Shown: in pieces, positions 1-8,562 of the stretch | Numbering within the stretch: position 1 is the stretch's first letter | How the letters are laid out: every line of letters begins with the position of its first letter | DNA from: Arthrobacter sunyaminii | GTDB taxonomy: Bacteria; Actinomycetota; Actinomycetes; Actinomycetales; Micrococcaceae | NCBI RefSeq assembly: GCF_018866305.1 | Contig: NZ_CP076456.1 | Coordinates: 3,844,001 to 3,908,000 of the forward strand | Reading direction: 5' to 3' | Length of the DNA: 64,000 nt | Position numbers and translations under genes: made by a program | Notes under the pieces: model-generated | The model's input: the letters and a program-made list of their open reading frames with translations, nothing else | Database searches by the model: none | What the model was told of the DNA's origin: nothing

Positions 1-971
1 ACGATGTCCCCGAGTGCCACCACCAGGATGAGCAGGAACACTCCGGCCAGGAAAGTGGAAATCCGGGTGCGGGCACCCGAGGCCTTGACGTTCATCATGG
101 TCTGCCCGACGACGGCGCAGCCGCCCATGCCGCCGAAGAAGCCGGTGACGATGTTGGCGATGCCCTGACCGGCCGCCTCACGCGGCTTGGAGGACCGGGT
201 GTCGGTGATGTCATCGACCAGTTTGGCGGTCAGGAGGGATTCCAGCAGGCCCACAAAGGCCATGGCGAGGGCGTACGGAGCGATGATCTGCAGCGTCTCG
301 AGGGTCAGCGGCACGTCGGGAAACAGCAGGGCGGGGAGACTGTCGGGCAGCGCACCCTTGTCCCCGACCGTGGGGATCTCCCAGCCCGCGGCAACGGCGG
401 CAACGGTCAGCACCACAATCGCCACCAGCGGTGCGGGCACCGCCGTCGTCAGCCGGGGCAGGCCGAAAACAATCACCAGCCCGACGGCGATCACCGGGTA
501 AACCAGCCAGGGCACGCCGATCAGCTCGGGCAGCTGGGAGGAGAAGACCAGGATGGCCAGGGCGTTGACGAAGCCCACCATCACGGAGCGCGGGATGAAG
601 CGCATGAGCTTGGCGACGCCGGCAAGCGCCAGCAGGATCTGCAGGATGCCGGCCAGGATGACCGTTGGCACCAGATACTGCACGCCGTGGCTGGCCACCA
701 CCGGGGCGATGACCAGGGCGACGGCGCCGGTGGCAGCGGAGATCATGGCCGGGCGGCCGCCCACGAAAGCGATGGTGACTGCCATGGTGAAGGACGCGAA
801 AAGACCCATCCGCGGATCCACACCGGCGATCACGGAGAACGCGATTGCTTCGGGGATCAACGCCAGGGCCACCACGAGTCCGGCCAGGACCTCGGTTTTC
901 AGCAGCCGCGGCGAGCGCAGCGTGGACAGGACAGACTGCCGGGCGGCCGGGGCAGGTGCACTTGGTGTCAT
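1..971 (-). CDS. SulP-family anion permease (3' end outside window)
   Basis: About 323 N-terminal residues of a SulP (SLC26-type) inorganic anion transporter, probably importing sulfate or a related anion across the cytoplasmic membrane. The reading frame is open from the ATG at 971 to the window edge, so the C-terminus and any STAS domain are not visible. Seen: a run of hydrophobic helices, the N-terminal family motif with [10 protein letters not shown], the segment [18 protein letters not shown], and the [18 protein letters not shown] stretch typical of the family core. It is transcribed away from the divergent lyase gene at 1261. Substrate cannot be told from sequence; SulP members also carry bicarbonate. 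Confidence 0.85.
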   Translation of the reverse strand, partial: MTPSAPAPAARQSVLSTLRSPRLLKTEVLAGLVVALALIPEAIAFSVIAGVDPRMGLFASFTMAVTIAFVGGRPAMISAATGAVALVIAPVVASHGVQYLVPTVILAGILQILLALAGVAKLMRFIPRSVMVGFVNALAILVFSSQLPELIGVPWLVYPVIAVGLVIVFGLPRLTTAVPAPLVAIVVLTVAAVAAGWEIPTVGDKGALPDSLPALLFPDVPLTLETLQIIAPYALAMAFVGLLESLLTAKLVDDITDTRSSKPREAAGQGIANIVTGFFGGMGGCAVVGQTMMNVKASGARTRISTFLAGVFLLILVVALGDI

Positions 972-1260
972 AGCGGGCAAGGCTGTTCCGTTCGAATGTG
1001 CTGGGAGGATCCGGTGGCCGGGACGGGGTGTGCGGGGCCGTGCGTCGAATCCGCTTCCAGATTACCGCCGCGCAGGCACCCTCCGATCCGGCTCCGCGGC
1101 ACGGGCGGCCGATGTCACACTGGCCCGGACTCTGTGAGGAGGGCGGTGATGTTCTACTGACAGGACCTGACCTCTCCGGAACGTCTTTGTCTGGGAACAT
1201 AATGCATACTAATGCGCAGCGGAAAGTGTGTTCGCTGCACATAATCGGAGGGAGCGTGCA

Positions 1261-2145
1261 TTGTTTACCGGCCTGAGCGCTTTTCCCCTGACACCGCTGC
1301 ACAATGACGCCGTGGATGAAAGTGCTTTTGTCCGCCTGATGGTGCGGCTGGCCGAGTCCGACGTCGATTCGATCGCAGTGCTGGGCTCCACCGGCTCCTA
1401 CCCCTATCTGAGCGCCGGGGAGCGCCGGCGCGTGGTGCAGCTGGCCGCGGCAAGTGCTGGATCGAAGCCGCTGATCGTCGGGGTCGGGGCGCTGCGCACT
1501 TCCGAGGTCCTGGCCCATGTCCGGGCTGCGGAAGAAGCAGGCGCCGCAGGGATCCTGCTGGCTCCGGTGAGTTACCAGGCCCTGACGGACGACGACGTTT
1601 ACGGCCTTTTCCGGGAAGTCACGGACTCCTCCAATGTGCCGGTCATTGTTTATGACAATCCCGGCACGACCCATTTCACTTTCAGCACCGCACTCTACGG
1701 CAGAATTGCGGAGCTGCCCGGAATAGCGTCGATCAAAATCCCTCCGGTATCCGCCGCAGCCGCACCGGAAAGGGTCAGAGCCGTCCGTGCCGTGATTCCG
1801 GACCATGTAACCGTCGGTATCTCCGGGGATGCTGCTGCCGCCGGCGGACTCACCGCCGGGTGCGACGCGTGGTACTCAGCCGCGGCGGGCACCCTGCCCG
1901 GCGAGATGGTGCGGATCATGCGTGCCGCACAGGAAGGCCGGTACGAAGACGCGGCAGCCGAGTCTGCACGGATGGCTCCGCTGTGGGAGCTCTTTGCCGA
2001 ACACGGGAGCCTGCGCGTCATTGCGGCCGTCGCCGAGCAGCTGGGCCTGGCTCACCGAAACTGCCTCCCCCTGCCGGTGCACGGGCTGGGGGTACGGGAA
2101 CGCAGGCACCTTGCCGGCGTCGTCGAGAAGCTGGAACTCGCGTAA
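1261..2145 (+). CDS. DHDPS/NAL-family lyase (dihydrodipicolinate synthase-like)
   Basis: 294-residue class I aldolase-type TIM barrel. The family Schiff-base lysine is K159 (SIKIPP) and the catalytic tyrosine is Y131 (YDNP), matching the spacing of E. coli DapA; GSTGS near residue 40 is the substrate-carboxylate loop. The frame stays open back to a GTG at 1228, but a strong GGAGGGA Shine-Dalgarno sits 7-8 bases before the TTG at 1261, and the family begins at FTGLSAFPLTPL, so TTG is chosen. It stands alone between SulP and a convergent CinA gene, away from lysine genes. It may therefore be a paralogue acting on another 2-keto acid rather than the housekeeping DapA. An AATGC motif repeats one helical turn apart at about 1202-1216. 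Confidence 0.85.
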   Translation: MFTGLSAFPLTPLHNDAVDESAFVRLMVRLAESDVDSIAVLGSTGSYPYLSAGERRRVVQLAAASAGSKPLIVGVGALRTSEVLAHVRAAEEAGAAGILLAPVSYQALTDDDVYGLFREVTDSSNVPVIVYDNPGTTHFTFSTALYGRIAELPGIASIKIPPVSAAAAPERVRAVRAVIPDHVTVGISGDAAAAGGLTAGCDAWYSAAAGTLPGEMVRIMRAAQEGRYEDAAAESARMAPLWELFAEHGSLRVIAAVAEQLGLAHRNCLPLPVHGLGVRERRHLAGVVEKLELA

Positions 2146-2158
2146 CCGCCCCGCAGTC

Positions 2159-2653
2159 TCAAACCTTCCGGGCCAGGTCGTACAGCTGCTGCAGCGCCGC
2201 GGCTTCGGTCTTTTCCAGCACCTCCGTCGGGTCTCCGTCAAACAAGTGCTCGGCGTGGCCTGTTTTCCCGTGCAGGCTCCAGCCGATGAAAACGGTTCCG
2301 GCCGGTTTCCCTTCCAACGGTCCCGGGCCGCCCGCCCCCGTGGTGGAGACGGTCAAATCGGCGTTGAACAACCGGGCAGCTCCCGCGGCCATTTCTTCAG
2401 CACACCGCGCAGTCACAACGGGGCATTCACTGACACCCAGCACGGTTTGCTTGATTTCCGTCAGGTAGGCAACGATCCCGCCGCTCAGCCACTCGCCGGT
2501 GCCCCCTCCGCGGCCCAGGGCGCCGGTAAGGTTGCCGCAGGTCAGCGACTCGGCGGTTGCCACCGTCAGGCCGGCCCGCTCCACTTCATCAGCGATCAGC
2601 TGCGGGAGTTCCTCCAGGGGGTTTGTCACCGCGTCCATATACAGCTTTGCCAC
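2159..2653 (-). CDS. CinA C-terminal-like nicotinamide-nucleotide amidase
   Basis: 164-residue stand-alone CinA C-terminal domain (PncC type). The known family reaction is deamidation of nicotinamide mononucleotide to nicotinic acid mononucleotide in pyridine nucleotide salvage. Visible motifs are TAESLTCG near residue 33 with the catalytic serine, and the glycine-rich STTGAGGPG region near residue 105. The N-terminal CinA (MoCF-like) domain is absent, as is common in stand-alone members. A second in-frame ATG five codons in is possible. Ends 13 bases from the convergent lyase stop. An AT-rich divergent promoter region (about 2660-2700) separates it from the glycosyltransferase operon. Confidence 0.85.
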   Translation of the reverse strand: MAKLYMDAVTNPLEELPQLIADEVERAGLTVATAESLTCGNLTGALGRGGGTGEWLSGGIVAYLTEIKQTVLGVSECPVVTARCAEEMAAGAARLFNADLTVSTTGAGGPGPLEGKPAGTVFIGWSLHGKTGHAEHLFDGDPTEVLEKTEAAALQQLYDLARKV

Positions 2654-2785
2654 CTTCCAGCGTCCGTATGCTATTGATTACTAACGGTACTTACTATTTC
2701 ATCTCCCGCGCCGCTCCCGGTTCTTACCGGGCACGGCGCCTTGAAGAAGCGGGGTCACAGATTGCAGCCGCGGAACTCCATACGG

Positions 2786-3883
2786 GTGGCGAGTATTCCT
2801 TCCGGACACGTCTACGTCCGCCATCTGGACCCCCTGCCGGGAACTGCGCCGGAAACCCCCGAGATTGTCCGCCTCCCGGATCCGGACCCGGACTCACCGG
2901 ACAACCCGGCCACGGGCAAATGGTGGCCCCCGGTGATGCTCTCCGCCCAGTGGATTGACGCCAACGCGGATCTCTTCGATGTGTTCCACATCCACTTCGG
3001 CTTCGACGCCCTGGACCCCCGGGACCTGCAGGAGGTGGTGGCGGCGCTCCGGCGGAACGGCAAGCCGCTGGTCTACACCGTGCATGATCTGCGCAACCCG
3101 CACCACGAGTCCCCCGCCGCCCACGACGCCCACCTGGATGTCCTGATTCCCGGCGCTGACGCGCTGATTACCCTGACCGAGGGTGCCGCAGCGGAAATTG
3201 AACACCGCTGGGGCCGCCGCCCGGACGTCATTGCCCACCCGCACGTCGTCGAACCCCAAACCATGGCGAAGTATGCCCGGCGCGCCGAGGAGGCCGGGAC
3301 CGGCGGCCCCTACCGTGTGGGCGTGCACGTCAAGAGCCTCAGGGCCAGCATGGACCCCCTGCCAGTGATCCGGGTGCTGCTGGAACTCGCCCGGGAAGAC
3401 GGCGGCATGGTGGTTCAGGTGAACGGGCACTGCGATGTCCTGGAGCCCGGCGGCGCACGGTACGACGCCGAGCTGGCGCAGTTCCTGGAACGAAAGTCCC
3501 GTTCCGGCGAACTCGAACTGCACATCCACGACTTCCTGCCGGATGATCAGCTCTGGGACTATCTCGCCGGACTGGATCTGTCAGTGCTCCCCTACCGCTT
3601 CGGCACCCATTCGGGCTGGCTGGAAGCCTGCCGGGACCTCGGCACCGCGGTGGCCGCACCCGACTGCGGTTTCTATGCAGATCAAGGTCCGGTGTTCGGT
3701 TACTCCCACAATGAGGACGGACTGGACGCCGCCTCCCTGAAAGCAGCCGTCCGGGCCGCACGGCACGCCGGCCCGCCCGCGCCGCTTGAGCCCCGCGCCC
3801 GGGCCGAGCAGCGGAATGCCATTGCCGCCCGTCACGCGGAACTCTACGCGGAGCTCCTCGAGCGCAGCGGTGTGCTGCAATGA
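2786..3883 (+). CDS. Glycosyltransferase, first gene of four-GT operon
   Basis: About 365-residue GT-B type glycosyltransferase, cytoplasmic. Seen: an N-terminal acceptor-type domain with the VFHIHFGFDALDP segment, LVYTVHDLRNPHH (typical of GT4-like enzymes), and a C-terminal half ending in a LDLSVLPYRFGTHSGWLEACRDLG nucleotide-binding-like region. Family members start at VASIPSGHVYVRHL, which points to GTG 2786. The frame is open upstream to TTG 2762 (GGGG 7 bases before it) and TTG 2741, so the start is uncertain. Its stop overlaps the next gene by four bases. Acceptor and donor sugar are unknown. Confidence 0.75.
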   Translation: MASIPSGHVYVRHLDPLPGTAPETPEIVRLPDPDPDSPDNPATGKWWPPVMLSAQWIDANADLFDVFHIHFGFDALDPRDLQEVVAALRRNGKPLVYTVHDLRNPHHESPAAHDAHLDVLIPGADALITLTEGAAAEIEHRWGRRPDVIAHPHVVEPQTMAKYARRAEEAGTGGPYRVGVHVKSLRASMDPLPVIRVLLELAREDGGMVVQVNGHCDVLEPGGARYDAELAQFLERKSRSGELELHIHDFLPDDQLWDYLAGLDLSVLPYRFGTHSGWLEACRDLGTAVAAPDCGFYADQGPVFGYSHNEDGLDAASLKAAVRAARHAGPPAPLEPRARAEQRNAIAARHAELYAELLERSGVLQ

Positions 3884-4947
3884 GGCTCTGCATCATCGGC
3901 CCCTCCCGCTTCCCCATCAGCGAACCGTTCGCCGGCGGCCTGGAGGCGCACACCCACGCCCTGGTCTCCGCCCTGACGGCCCGCGGGCATGAAATCACCC
4001 TCTTCGCAGCGGCCGGTTCCGACCCGGAGCTCCGGGTAAACTTCCTCGACATCCCGGTCTTCGAAATGAGCCAGACGGCGCGGAACGACGTCGGAGCCCT
4101 CCCCGAGCAGTGGATGGCAGAACATCATGCGTATCTCTCGCTCATGCTCGACCTGGCCGAACACGGGCATGAAAAGTACGACGCCGTCCTGAATACCAGC
4201 ATCCACCACCTGCCCATTGCCATGTCCCGAATGCTCCGCGTTCCGCTGATCACCACCCTGCATACGCCTCCGGTGGGATGGATCGAGTCGGCAATCCGTG
4301 TGCGCGGCGACGCCACACGGTTTATTGCCGTTAGTTCCCACACCCGAAATGCCTGGGCGGACCTGGTGGACAGCACGGCCATCCTGAACGGTATCGACAC
4401 CGGGCGCTGGCAGCAGGGCCCCGGCGGAGGCTCCGCCATCTGGTTTGGCCGGATTGTGCCGGAGAAGGGAACGGCCCTTGCCATCCAAGCGGCCAAAGCG
4501 GCGGGAATCCCCCTGGACCTGGCCGGCCCGGTCTTCGACAGCAGCTACTTCGAATCCGAGGTCCGCCCGCATCTTGGCACGGACATCCGCTACTTGGGGC
4601 ATCTGGACCATTCCCATCTGCGACGGGCCGTCCAGGGCGCCTGCGCAGCGCTCGTAACCCCGCGCTGGGATGAGCCGTACGGCCTGGTGGCGGCCGAAGC
4701 CCTTGCGGCAGGCACCCCGGTTGCCGCCTTCGAGCGGGGCGCCCTGCCCGAAATCCTCACTCCGGACTGCGGTCGCCTTGCACCGGCGGACGACGTCAGC
4801 GCCCTCGCCGTGGCCCTGCGCGAGGCGTCCGCTCTGGACCGGAACGCCGCGCGGCGCCGGGCTGAGACGTTCTGCTCCCATGAGCGGATGGTGGACGAGT
4901 ACGAAGCACTGCTTATCGAAGCCAGCCGGCAGATGGTCACAGCATGA
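3880..4947 (+). CDS. GT4-family glycosyltransferase
   Basis: 355-residue retaining GT-B enzyme. The N-terminus has the Gly-rich acceptor-side motif (FAGGLEAHTHALVSAL). The C-terminal Rossmann domain carries the GT4 E-x7-E motif at E265/E273 (EPYGLVAAEALAAG), which contacts the nucleotide sugar, preceded by FGRIVPEKG, a typical phosphate-binding strand. Starts within an ATGA overlap with the upstream gene and overlaps the next gene by the same four-base arrangement, so the set is translationally coupled. Probably acts in the cytoplasm on a shared glycan or small-molecule acceptor; the product is not identifiable from sequence. Confidence 0.85.
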   Translation: MRLCIIGPSRFPISEPFAGGLEAHTHALVSALTARGHEITLFAAAGSDPELRVNFLDIPVFEMSQTARNDVGALPEQWMAEHHAYLSLMLDLAEHGHEKYDAVLNTSIHHLPIAMSRMLRVPLITTLHTPPVGWIESAIRVRGDATRFIAVSSHTRNAWADLVDSTAILNGIDTGRWQQGPGGGSAIWFGRIVPEKGTALAIQAAKAAGIPLDLAGPVFDSSYFESEVRPHLGTDIRYLGHLDHSHLRRAVQGACAALVTPRWDEPYGLVAAEALAAGTPVAAFERGALPEILTPDCGRLAPADDVSALAVALREASALDRNAARRRAETFCSHERMVDEYEALLIEASRQMVTA

Positions 4948-5963
4948 TCGGCTACTACATCCATCATCAGGGCATGGGGCACCTGCGCCGAGCCCAGGCA
5001 ATCGCAGCGCATCTGCCGGCCGGAAGCGTGACGGCCCTGTCCTCCCTCCCCCGGCCCGGCGGCTGGGACAACCCGTGGATCCAGCTGGACCGGGATGACA
5101 CCGGTTCGGAACCGGCATCCGTGGATGCCAACGGCCGCCTGCACTGGGTGCCGCTGCACGACGCCGGGCTGCGCGAACGCATGGGACAGCTTTCGGCCTG
5201 GCTGCGGGAGGCTGCTCCGGCTGTTCTGGTTGCCGACGTCTCGGTTGAAGCCGCCCTGCTGGCACGGCTGCACGGCGTTCCCGTGGTCTCCGTGGCGCTG
5301 CCCGGGCTGCGCAGGGACCCTGCCCACACGCTTGGTTTTGGAATTTCGGACGCCGTGATTTCAGCCTGGCCACCTGAAGCACCGGACATGCTCGCCGTCT
5401 CAGATGACTGCCTCAGCGGAAAACTGGTCCCTGTCGGCGCGATCTCCGGCATCCCGGTCCGGCCCGGACGCCCGCCCGGGCCTGTCACCCGGGTCCTGGT
5501 TCTGGGCGGCGCCGGCGGCGGCGGGATGAATGACGCCGACATCGAGGACGCCCGGCGCCAGACACCCGGTGTGGAGTGGGTTGCGCTGGGGACAAACCCC
5601 GGAAACCGGACCGCGGATCCTCTCCCGCATCTCAGGGATGCTTCCCTGGTGGTTACCCACGCGGGGCAGGGCGCCGTTGCGGATGCCGCCGCTGCCGGTG
5701 TACCCGCAGTGGTCGTCCCCCTGGAACGGCCCCACCAGGAACAGTTCACCACCGGCCGGGCACTGTCCCGGATGCCCGGACTCCCCGTCATCGTCTCGCG
5801 TAGTTTCGCCCGAAGTGACTGGGCCCAGGTACTGGCGGCTGCCGAAAAACTGGACGGCCGCGGCTGGGCTGTCTGGAACGACGGTCAGGGAGCGGCCCGC
5901 GCCGCGCAGGTCATCGCGGACGTGGCCGCACCAAGACCCGTCCCGGCGGGAGCGGCGCCGTGA
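4944..5963 (+). CDS. GT28/MurG-like glycosyltransferase
   Basis: 339-residue GT-B protein resembling the MurG/GT28 and UDP-glucuronosyl superfamily. N-terminal YYIHHQGMGHLRRAQAIA is the G-x-G-H acceptor/diphosphate loop; the C-terminal half has VVTHAGQGAVADAAAAGVPAVVVPLERPHQEQF, the donor-binding signature with conserved His, Gly and Gln. Third member of the four-gene operon, with ATGA overlaps at both ends. No membrane segment is visible, though family members often work at the membrane face on lipid-linked acceptors. Substrate unknown. Confidence 0.8.
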   Translation: MIGYYIHHQGMGHLRRAQAIAAHLPAGSVTALSSLPRPGGWDNPWIQLDRDDTGSEPASVDANGRLHWVPLHDAGLRERMGQLSAWLREAAPAVLVADVSVEAALLARLHGVPVVSVALPGLRRDPAHTLGFGISDAVISAWPPEAPDMLAVSDDCLSGKLVPVGAISGIPVRPGRPPGPVTRVLVLGGAGGGGMNDADIEDARRQTPGVEWVALGTNPGNRTADPLPHLRDASLVVTHAGQGAVADAAAAGVPAVVVPLERPHQEQFTTGRALSRMPGLPVIVSRSFARSDWAQVLAAAEKLDGRGWAVWNDGQGAARAAQVIADVAAPRPVPAGAAP

Positions 5964-6808
5964 AGGTCACTGTCATCACCCTGGTGCACGGCCGGCACGC
6001 CCATCTGGCGGCCCAGCAGCAGGCACTGCTTCGCTCCTCGCAGCTGCCCGATGACTACGTGCTCGTCGCCATGGATGACCCCGAAATTGCCGCTTCCTTC
6101 CCGGACCCGCGCCTGCCCGGAACCGTCGTCGAACTCCCCCGGACGGGCACGGCGCTGCCGCTGGCCAAGGCCCGGAACGCCGGGGCGCGTGCAGCACTGC
6201 AGCGCGGCGCTGACCTGCTGCTCTTCCTGGACGTCGACTGTCTCCCGGGAACGGACCTGGTGGCCGGCTACGCAGCGGCAGCCAAGGATGACGCCGTCGC
6301 AGCGCGGCTGCTCTGCGGCCCGGTCACTTATCTGGAGCCGCCCGGACCTGGGGGCTACTGCCTGGACCGGCTCCAGGATTTGGACTCGCCGCACCCCGCC
6401 CGGCCTGCCCCGCAACCGGACGAGATCATCCCTGAGGACAACCCGGATCTGTTTTGGTCCCTGTCCTTTGCCGTCACGGCGGCAACCTGGGACCGGATCG
6501 GCGGGTTCTGCGAGGACTACACCGGCTACGGCGGCGAGGACACCGATTATGCACGCCTGGCCGGGCAGGCCGGGGCCGGCCTGGCCTGGGTCGGAGCGGC
6601 ACGGGCCTACCACCAGTTCCATCCCACTCAGGATCCACCCGTCCAGCATCTGGCGGACATTGTGCGGAACGCCAACCTGTTCCATGCCCGCTGGGGCACC
6701 TGGCCGATGGGCGGCTGGCTGCAGGGATTCCGTGAACTGGGACTCATCAAGGGCGGGCACGGGACAACGCCCTGCACCCTCACCGATCAGATGGGACAAC
6801 CAGCCTGA
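5960..6808 (+). CDS. GT2-type glycosyltransferase with galactosyltransferase-like C-domain
   Basis: 282-residue GT-A enzyme. The metal-binding DxD motif is D91-V-D93 (LFLDVDCLPG). The downstream GYGGEDTDYARL segment matches the acceptor-side motif of the galactosyltransferase C-terminal family. Three GT-B genes plus this inverting GT-A enzyme make a complete multi-step glycan assembly set. It is the last gene of the coupled operon; 160 bases then separate it from the acyl-CoA ligase. No hairpin terminator was recognised after it. Confidence 0.85.
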   Translation: MKVTVITLVHGRHAHLAAQQQALLRSSQLPDDYVLVAMDDPEIAASFPDPRLPGTVVELPRTGTALPLAKARNAGARAALQRGADLLLFLDVDCLPGTDLVAGYAAAAKDDAVAARLLCGPVTYLEPPGPGGYCLDRLQDLDSPHPARPAPQPDEIIPEDNPDLFWSLSFAVTAATWDRIGGFCEDYTGYGGEDTDYARLAGQAGAGLAWVGAARAYHQFHPTQDPPVQHLADIVRNANLFHARWGTWPMGGWLQGFRELGLIKGGHGTTPCTLTDQMGQPA

Positions 6809-6883
6809 ACGGAGCGTGTTCCGGCGGCGGAAAATTTCACCGCACCACCCCGTCGGAAGATGTCCGGGCAGGTTACACTGCGT

Positions 6884-6901
6884 ACATACCGCTCAGTATG
6901 T
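6884..6901. promoter_or_regulatory. Candidate palindromic operator before acyl-CoA ligase
   Basis: Perfect 6-bp inverted repeat ACATAC/GTATGT with a 6-base spacer, about 70 bases upstream of the ligase start and inside the presumed promoter. The size and dyad symmetry suit a TetR- or PadR-type dimer, regulators that often control fatty-acid genes, but no regulator gene is adjacent. Evidence is symmetry and position only. Confidence 0.35.
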
Positions 6902-6969
6902 GATGCTGGTCACCCATTTGGCCAGCTGGATGCTGACCTGCGTTCCATGTCTGATCAAAGGAGATCTTC

Positions 6970-8523
6970 ATGCAAAACCTCGCCGGAATTCTCACCGATA
7001 CGGCAGCCCGGATTCCGGACCGCCCGGTCCTGAAACTCGATGACACCACGGTCACGTATTCGCTGCTCGATGCCATGAGCGCAAAAGTCGCCGGCGTCCT
7101 CGCGGACCGCGGGATTGAACCGGGAGACCGGGTTGCCCTGATCATGCCCAACATTCCCCAAATGGCTTTCGCATACTACGGGGTGCTTCGCTACGGCGCC
7201 GTGGTGGTGCCCATGAATCCGCTTCTCAAAGCACGCGAAGTGGCTTATCACCTGCAGGATTCCGGCGCGAAGCTGGTTTTTGCCTGGGAGGGTATTGCCG
7301 CCGAAGCACTGGGCGGCGCCGAGGAAGCCGGCGGCATCGAGGTTATCCCCGTGGACGCCGGCGGCTTTCTGCAGCTGCTGGCTGAGGCTGACCCGGTGAT
7401 TGAGGTGCAGGACGTGGACGGGGAGGACATCGCCGTCATTCTCTACACCTCGGGCACTACGGGACGGCCGAAGGGCGCCGCTCTGACACACAACAATCTG
7501 GTCAGCAACGCCGAGATCTCACGGAACCTGCTGCACACCCTGGAATCGGACGTCATCTTCGGCGGACTGCCGTTCTTCCATGTGTTCGGTCAGACGTCAG
7601 CGCTGAACTCCGCGGTCATGGCCGGAGCCTCGATCAGCCTGCTCCCGCGGTTCGATGCCGGAAAGGCACTGGAGATCATTGAGCGCGACGGCGTCACCAT
7701 CTTTGAGGGCGTCCCCACCATGTACGTGGGCATGCTGCGTCACCCGAACCTGGCTGCGACTGATGTTTCCACTCTCCGCGGAGCAATAACGGGCGGCTCG
7801 GCCATGCCGCTGGAGGTGCTGCATGAGTTCGAACGGGTTTTCGGCACTCAGCTGCTGGAAGGCTACGGCCTCTCCGAAACCTCACCCGTGGTCTCCTTCA
7901 ATCTGCCGGGCCCGGACCGCATGGCCGGCTCCATCGGCAAGGCGGTGGACGGCATGCTGGTGCGCGTGGTGGACCAGGACGGCGCTGATGTGCCGGTGGG
8001 GGAAGTGGGCGAGCTTGCCGTTCAGGGCACCGGCGTGATGAAGGGGTACTGGAACAACCCCGAGGCAACGCAGGCGGCCATTCCGGACGGCTGGTTCCGC
8101 ACCGGAGACCTGGGCCGGGTCGACGAGGCCGGAAACATCTACATTGTGGACCGCAAGAAGGACGTCATTCTGCGCGGAGGTTACAACGTCTATCCCCGCG
8201 AGGTTGAGGAGGTGCTGTACGAGCATCCCGCCGTCGCGGAAGCTGCCGTCATTGGTGTCCCCGATGAACTGCACGGTGAGGAAATTGTGGCAGTGGTGGG
8301 CCTGAAGGAGGACGTCCTGCCTGCCGACGACGGTGCCCGGGCAGCGTTGCTCGCTGAGATCCGTGACTTCGCCAAGGACCGGCTGGCTGCCTACAAGTAT
8401 CCCCGGCGGGTCCTGCTGACCGACGCCCTGCCCAAGGGGCCCACGGGCAAGATCCTTAAGCGCGAGATCCGGGTGGATGCGGCAGCGGGTGCGAACGAGG
8501 CGCAGGTCGAACCGCAGGTTTAG
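6970..8523 (+). CDS. Long-chain fatty-acid-CoA ligase (FadD-like)
   Basis: 517-residue ANL-superfamily adenylating enzyme that activates a fatty acid to acyl-CoA with ATP. Motifs in order: P-loop YTSGTTGRPKG at about 159-169, YGLSETSPV at about 299, the DRKKDVILRGGYNVYPRE hinge, and the catalytic lysine K494 in KGPTGKILKRE. AAGGAG precedes the ATG with good spacing. Monocistronic: a candidate operator lies upstream and a GC-rich hairpin at 8531-8561 follows. Chain length and physiological role (catabolism or lipid building) cannot be resolved from sequence. Confidence 0.92.
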   Translation: MQNLAGILTDTAARIPDRPVLKLDDTTVTYSLLDAMSAKVAGVLADRGIEPGDRVALIMPNIPQMAFAYYGVLRYGAVVVPMNPLLKAREVAYHLQDSGAKLVFAWEGIAAEALGGAEEAGGIEVIPVDAGGFLQLLAEADPVIEVQDVDGEDIAVILYTSGTTGRPKGAALTHNNLVSNAEISRNLLHTLESDVIFGGLPFFHVFGQTSALNSAVMAGASISLLPRFDAGKALEIIERDGVTIFEGVPTMYVGMLRHPNLAATDVSTLRGAITGGSAMPLEVLHEFERVFGTQLLEGYGLSETSPVVSFNLPGPDRMAGSIGKAVDGMLVRVVDQDGADVPVGEVGELAVQGTGVMKGYWNNPEATQAAIPDGWFRTGDLGRVDEAGNIYIVDRKKDVILRGGYNVYPREVEEVLYEHPAVAEAAVIGVPDELHGEEIVAVVGLKEDVLPADDGARAALLAEIRDFAKDRLAAYKYPRRVLLTDALPKGPTGKILKREIRVDAAAGANEAQVEPQV

Positions 8524-8530
8524 TTGACGG

Positions 8531-8561
8531 GCCCGCCGCAGCGTGCAACCGGGCGGCGGGC
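8531..8561. terminator. Bidirectional hairpin between ligase and EamA gene
   Basis: Perfect 8-bp stem GCCCGCCG/CGGCGGGC with a 15-base loop between two convergent stop codons. There is no clear T tract, so efficiency is uncertain. Confidence 0.55.
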
Positions 8562-8562
8562 C

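Noticed and set aside
1228-1260. Longer form of the DHDPS-like protein from GTG 1228
   Set aside because: The strong Shine-Dalgarno lies inside this stretch and directs TTG 1261, where the family begins.
3844-5382. Long minus-strand open frame opposite the glycosyltransferases
   Set aside because: Low-complexity Arg/Pro/Gly/Ala-rich translation is the typical shadow of GC-rich genes; the plus strand encodes clear families.
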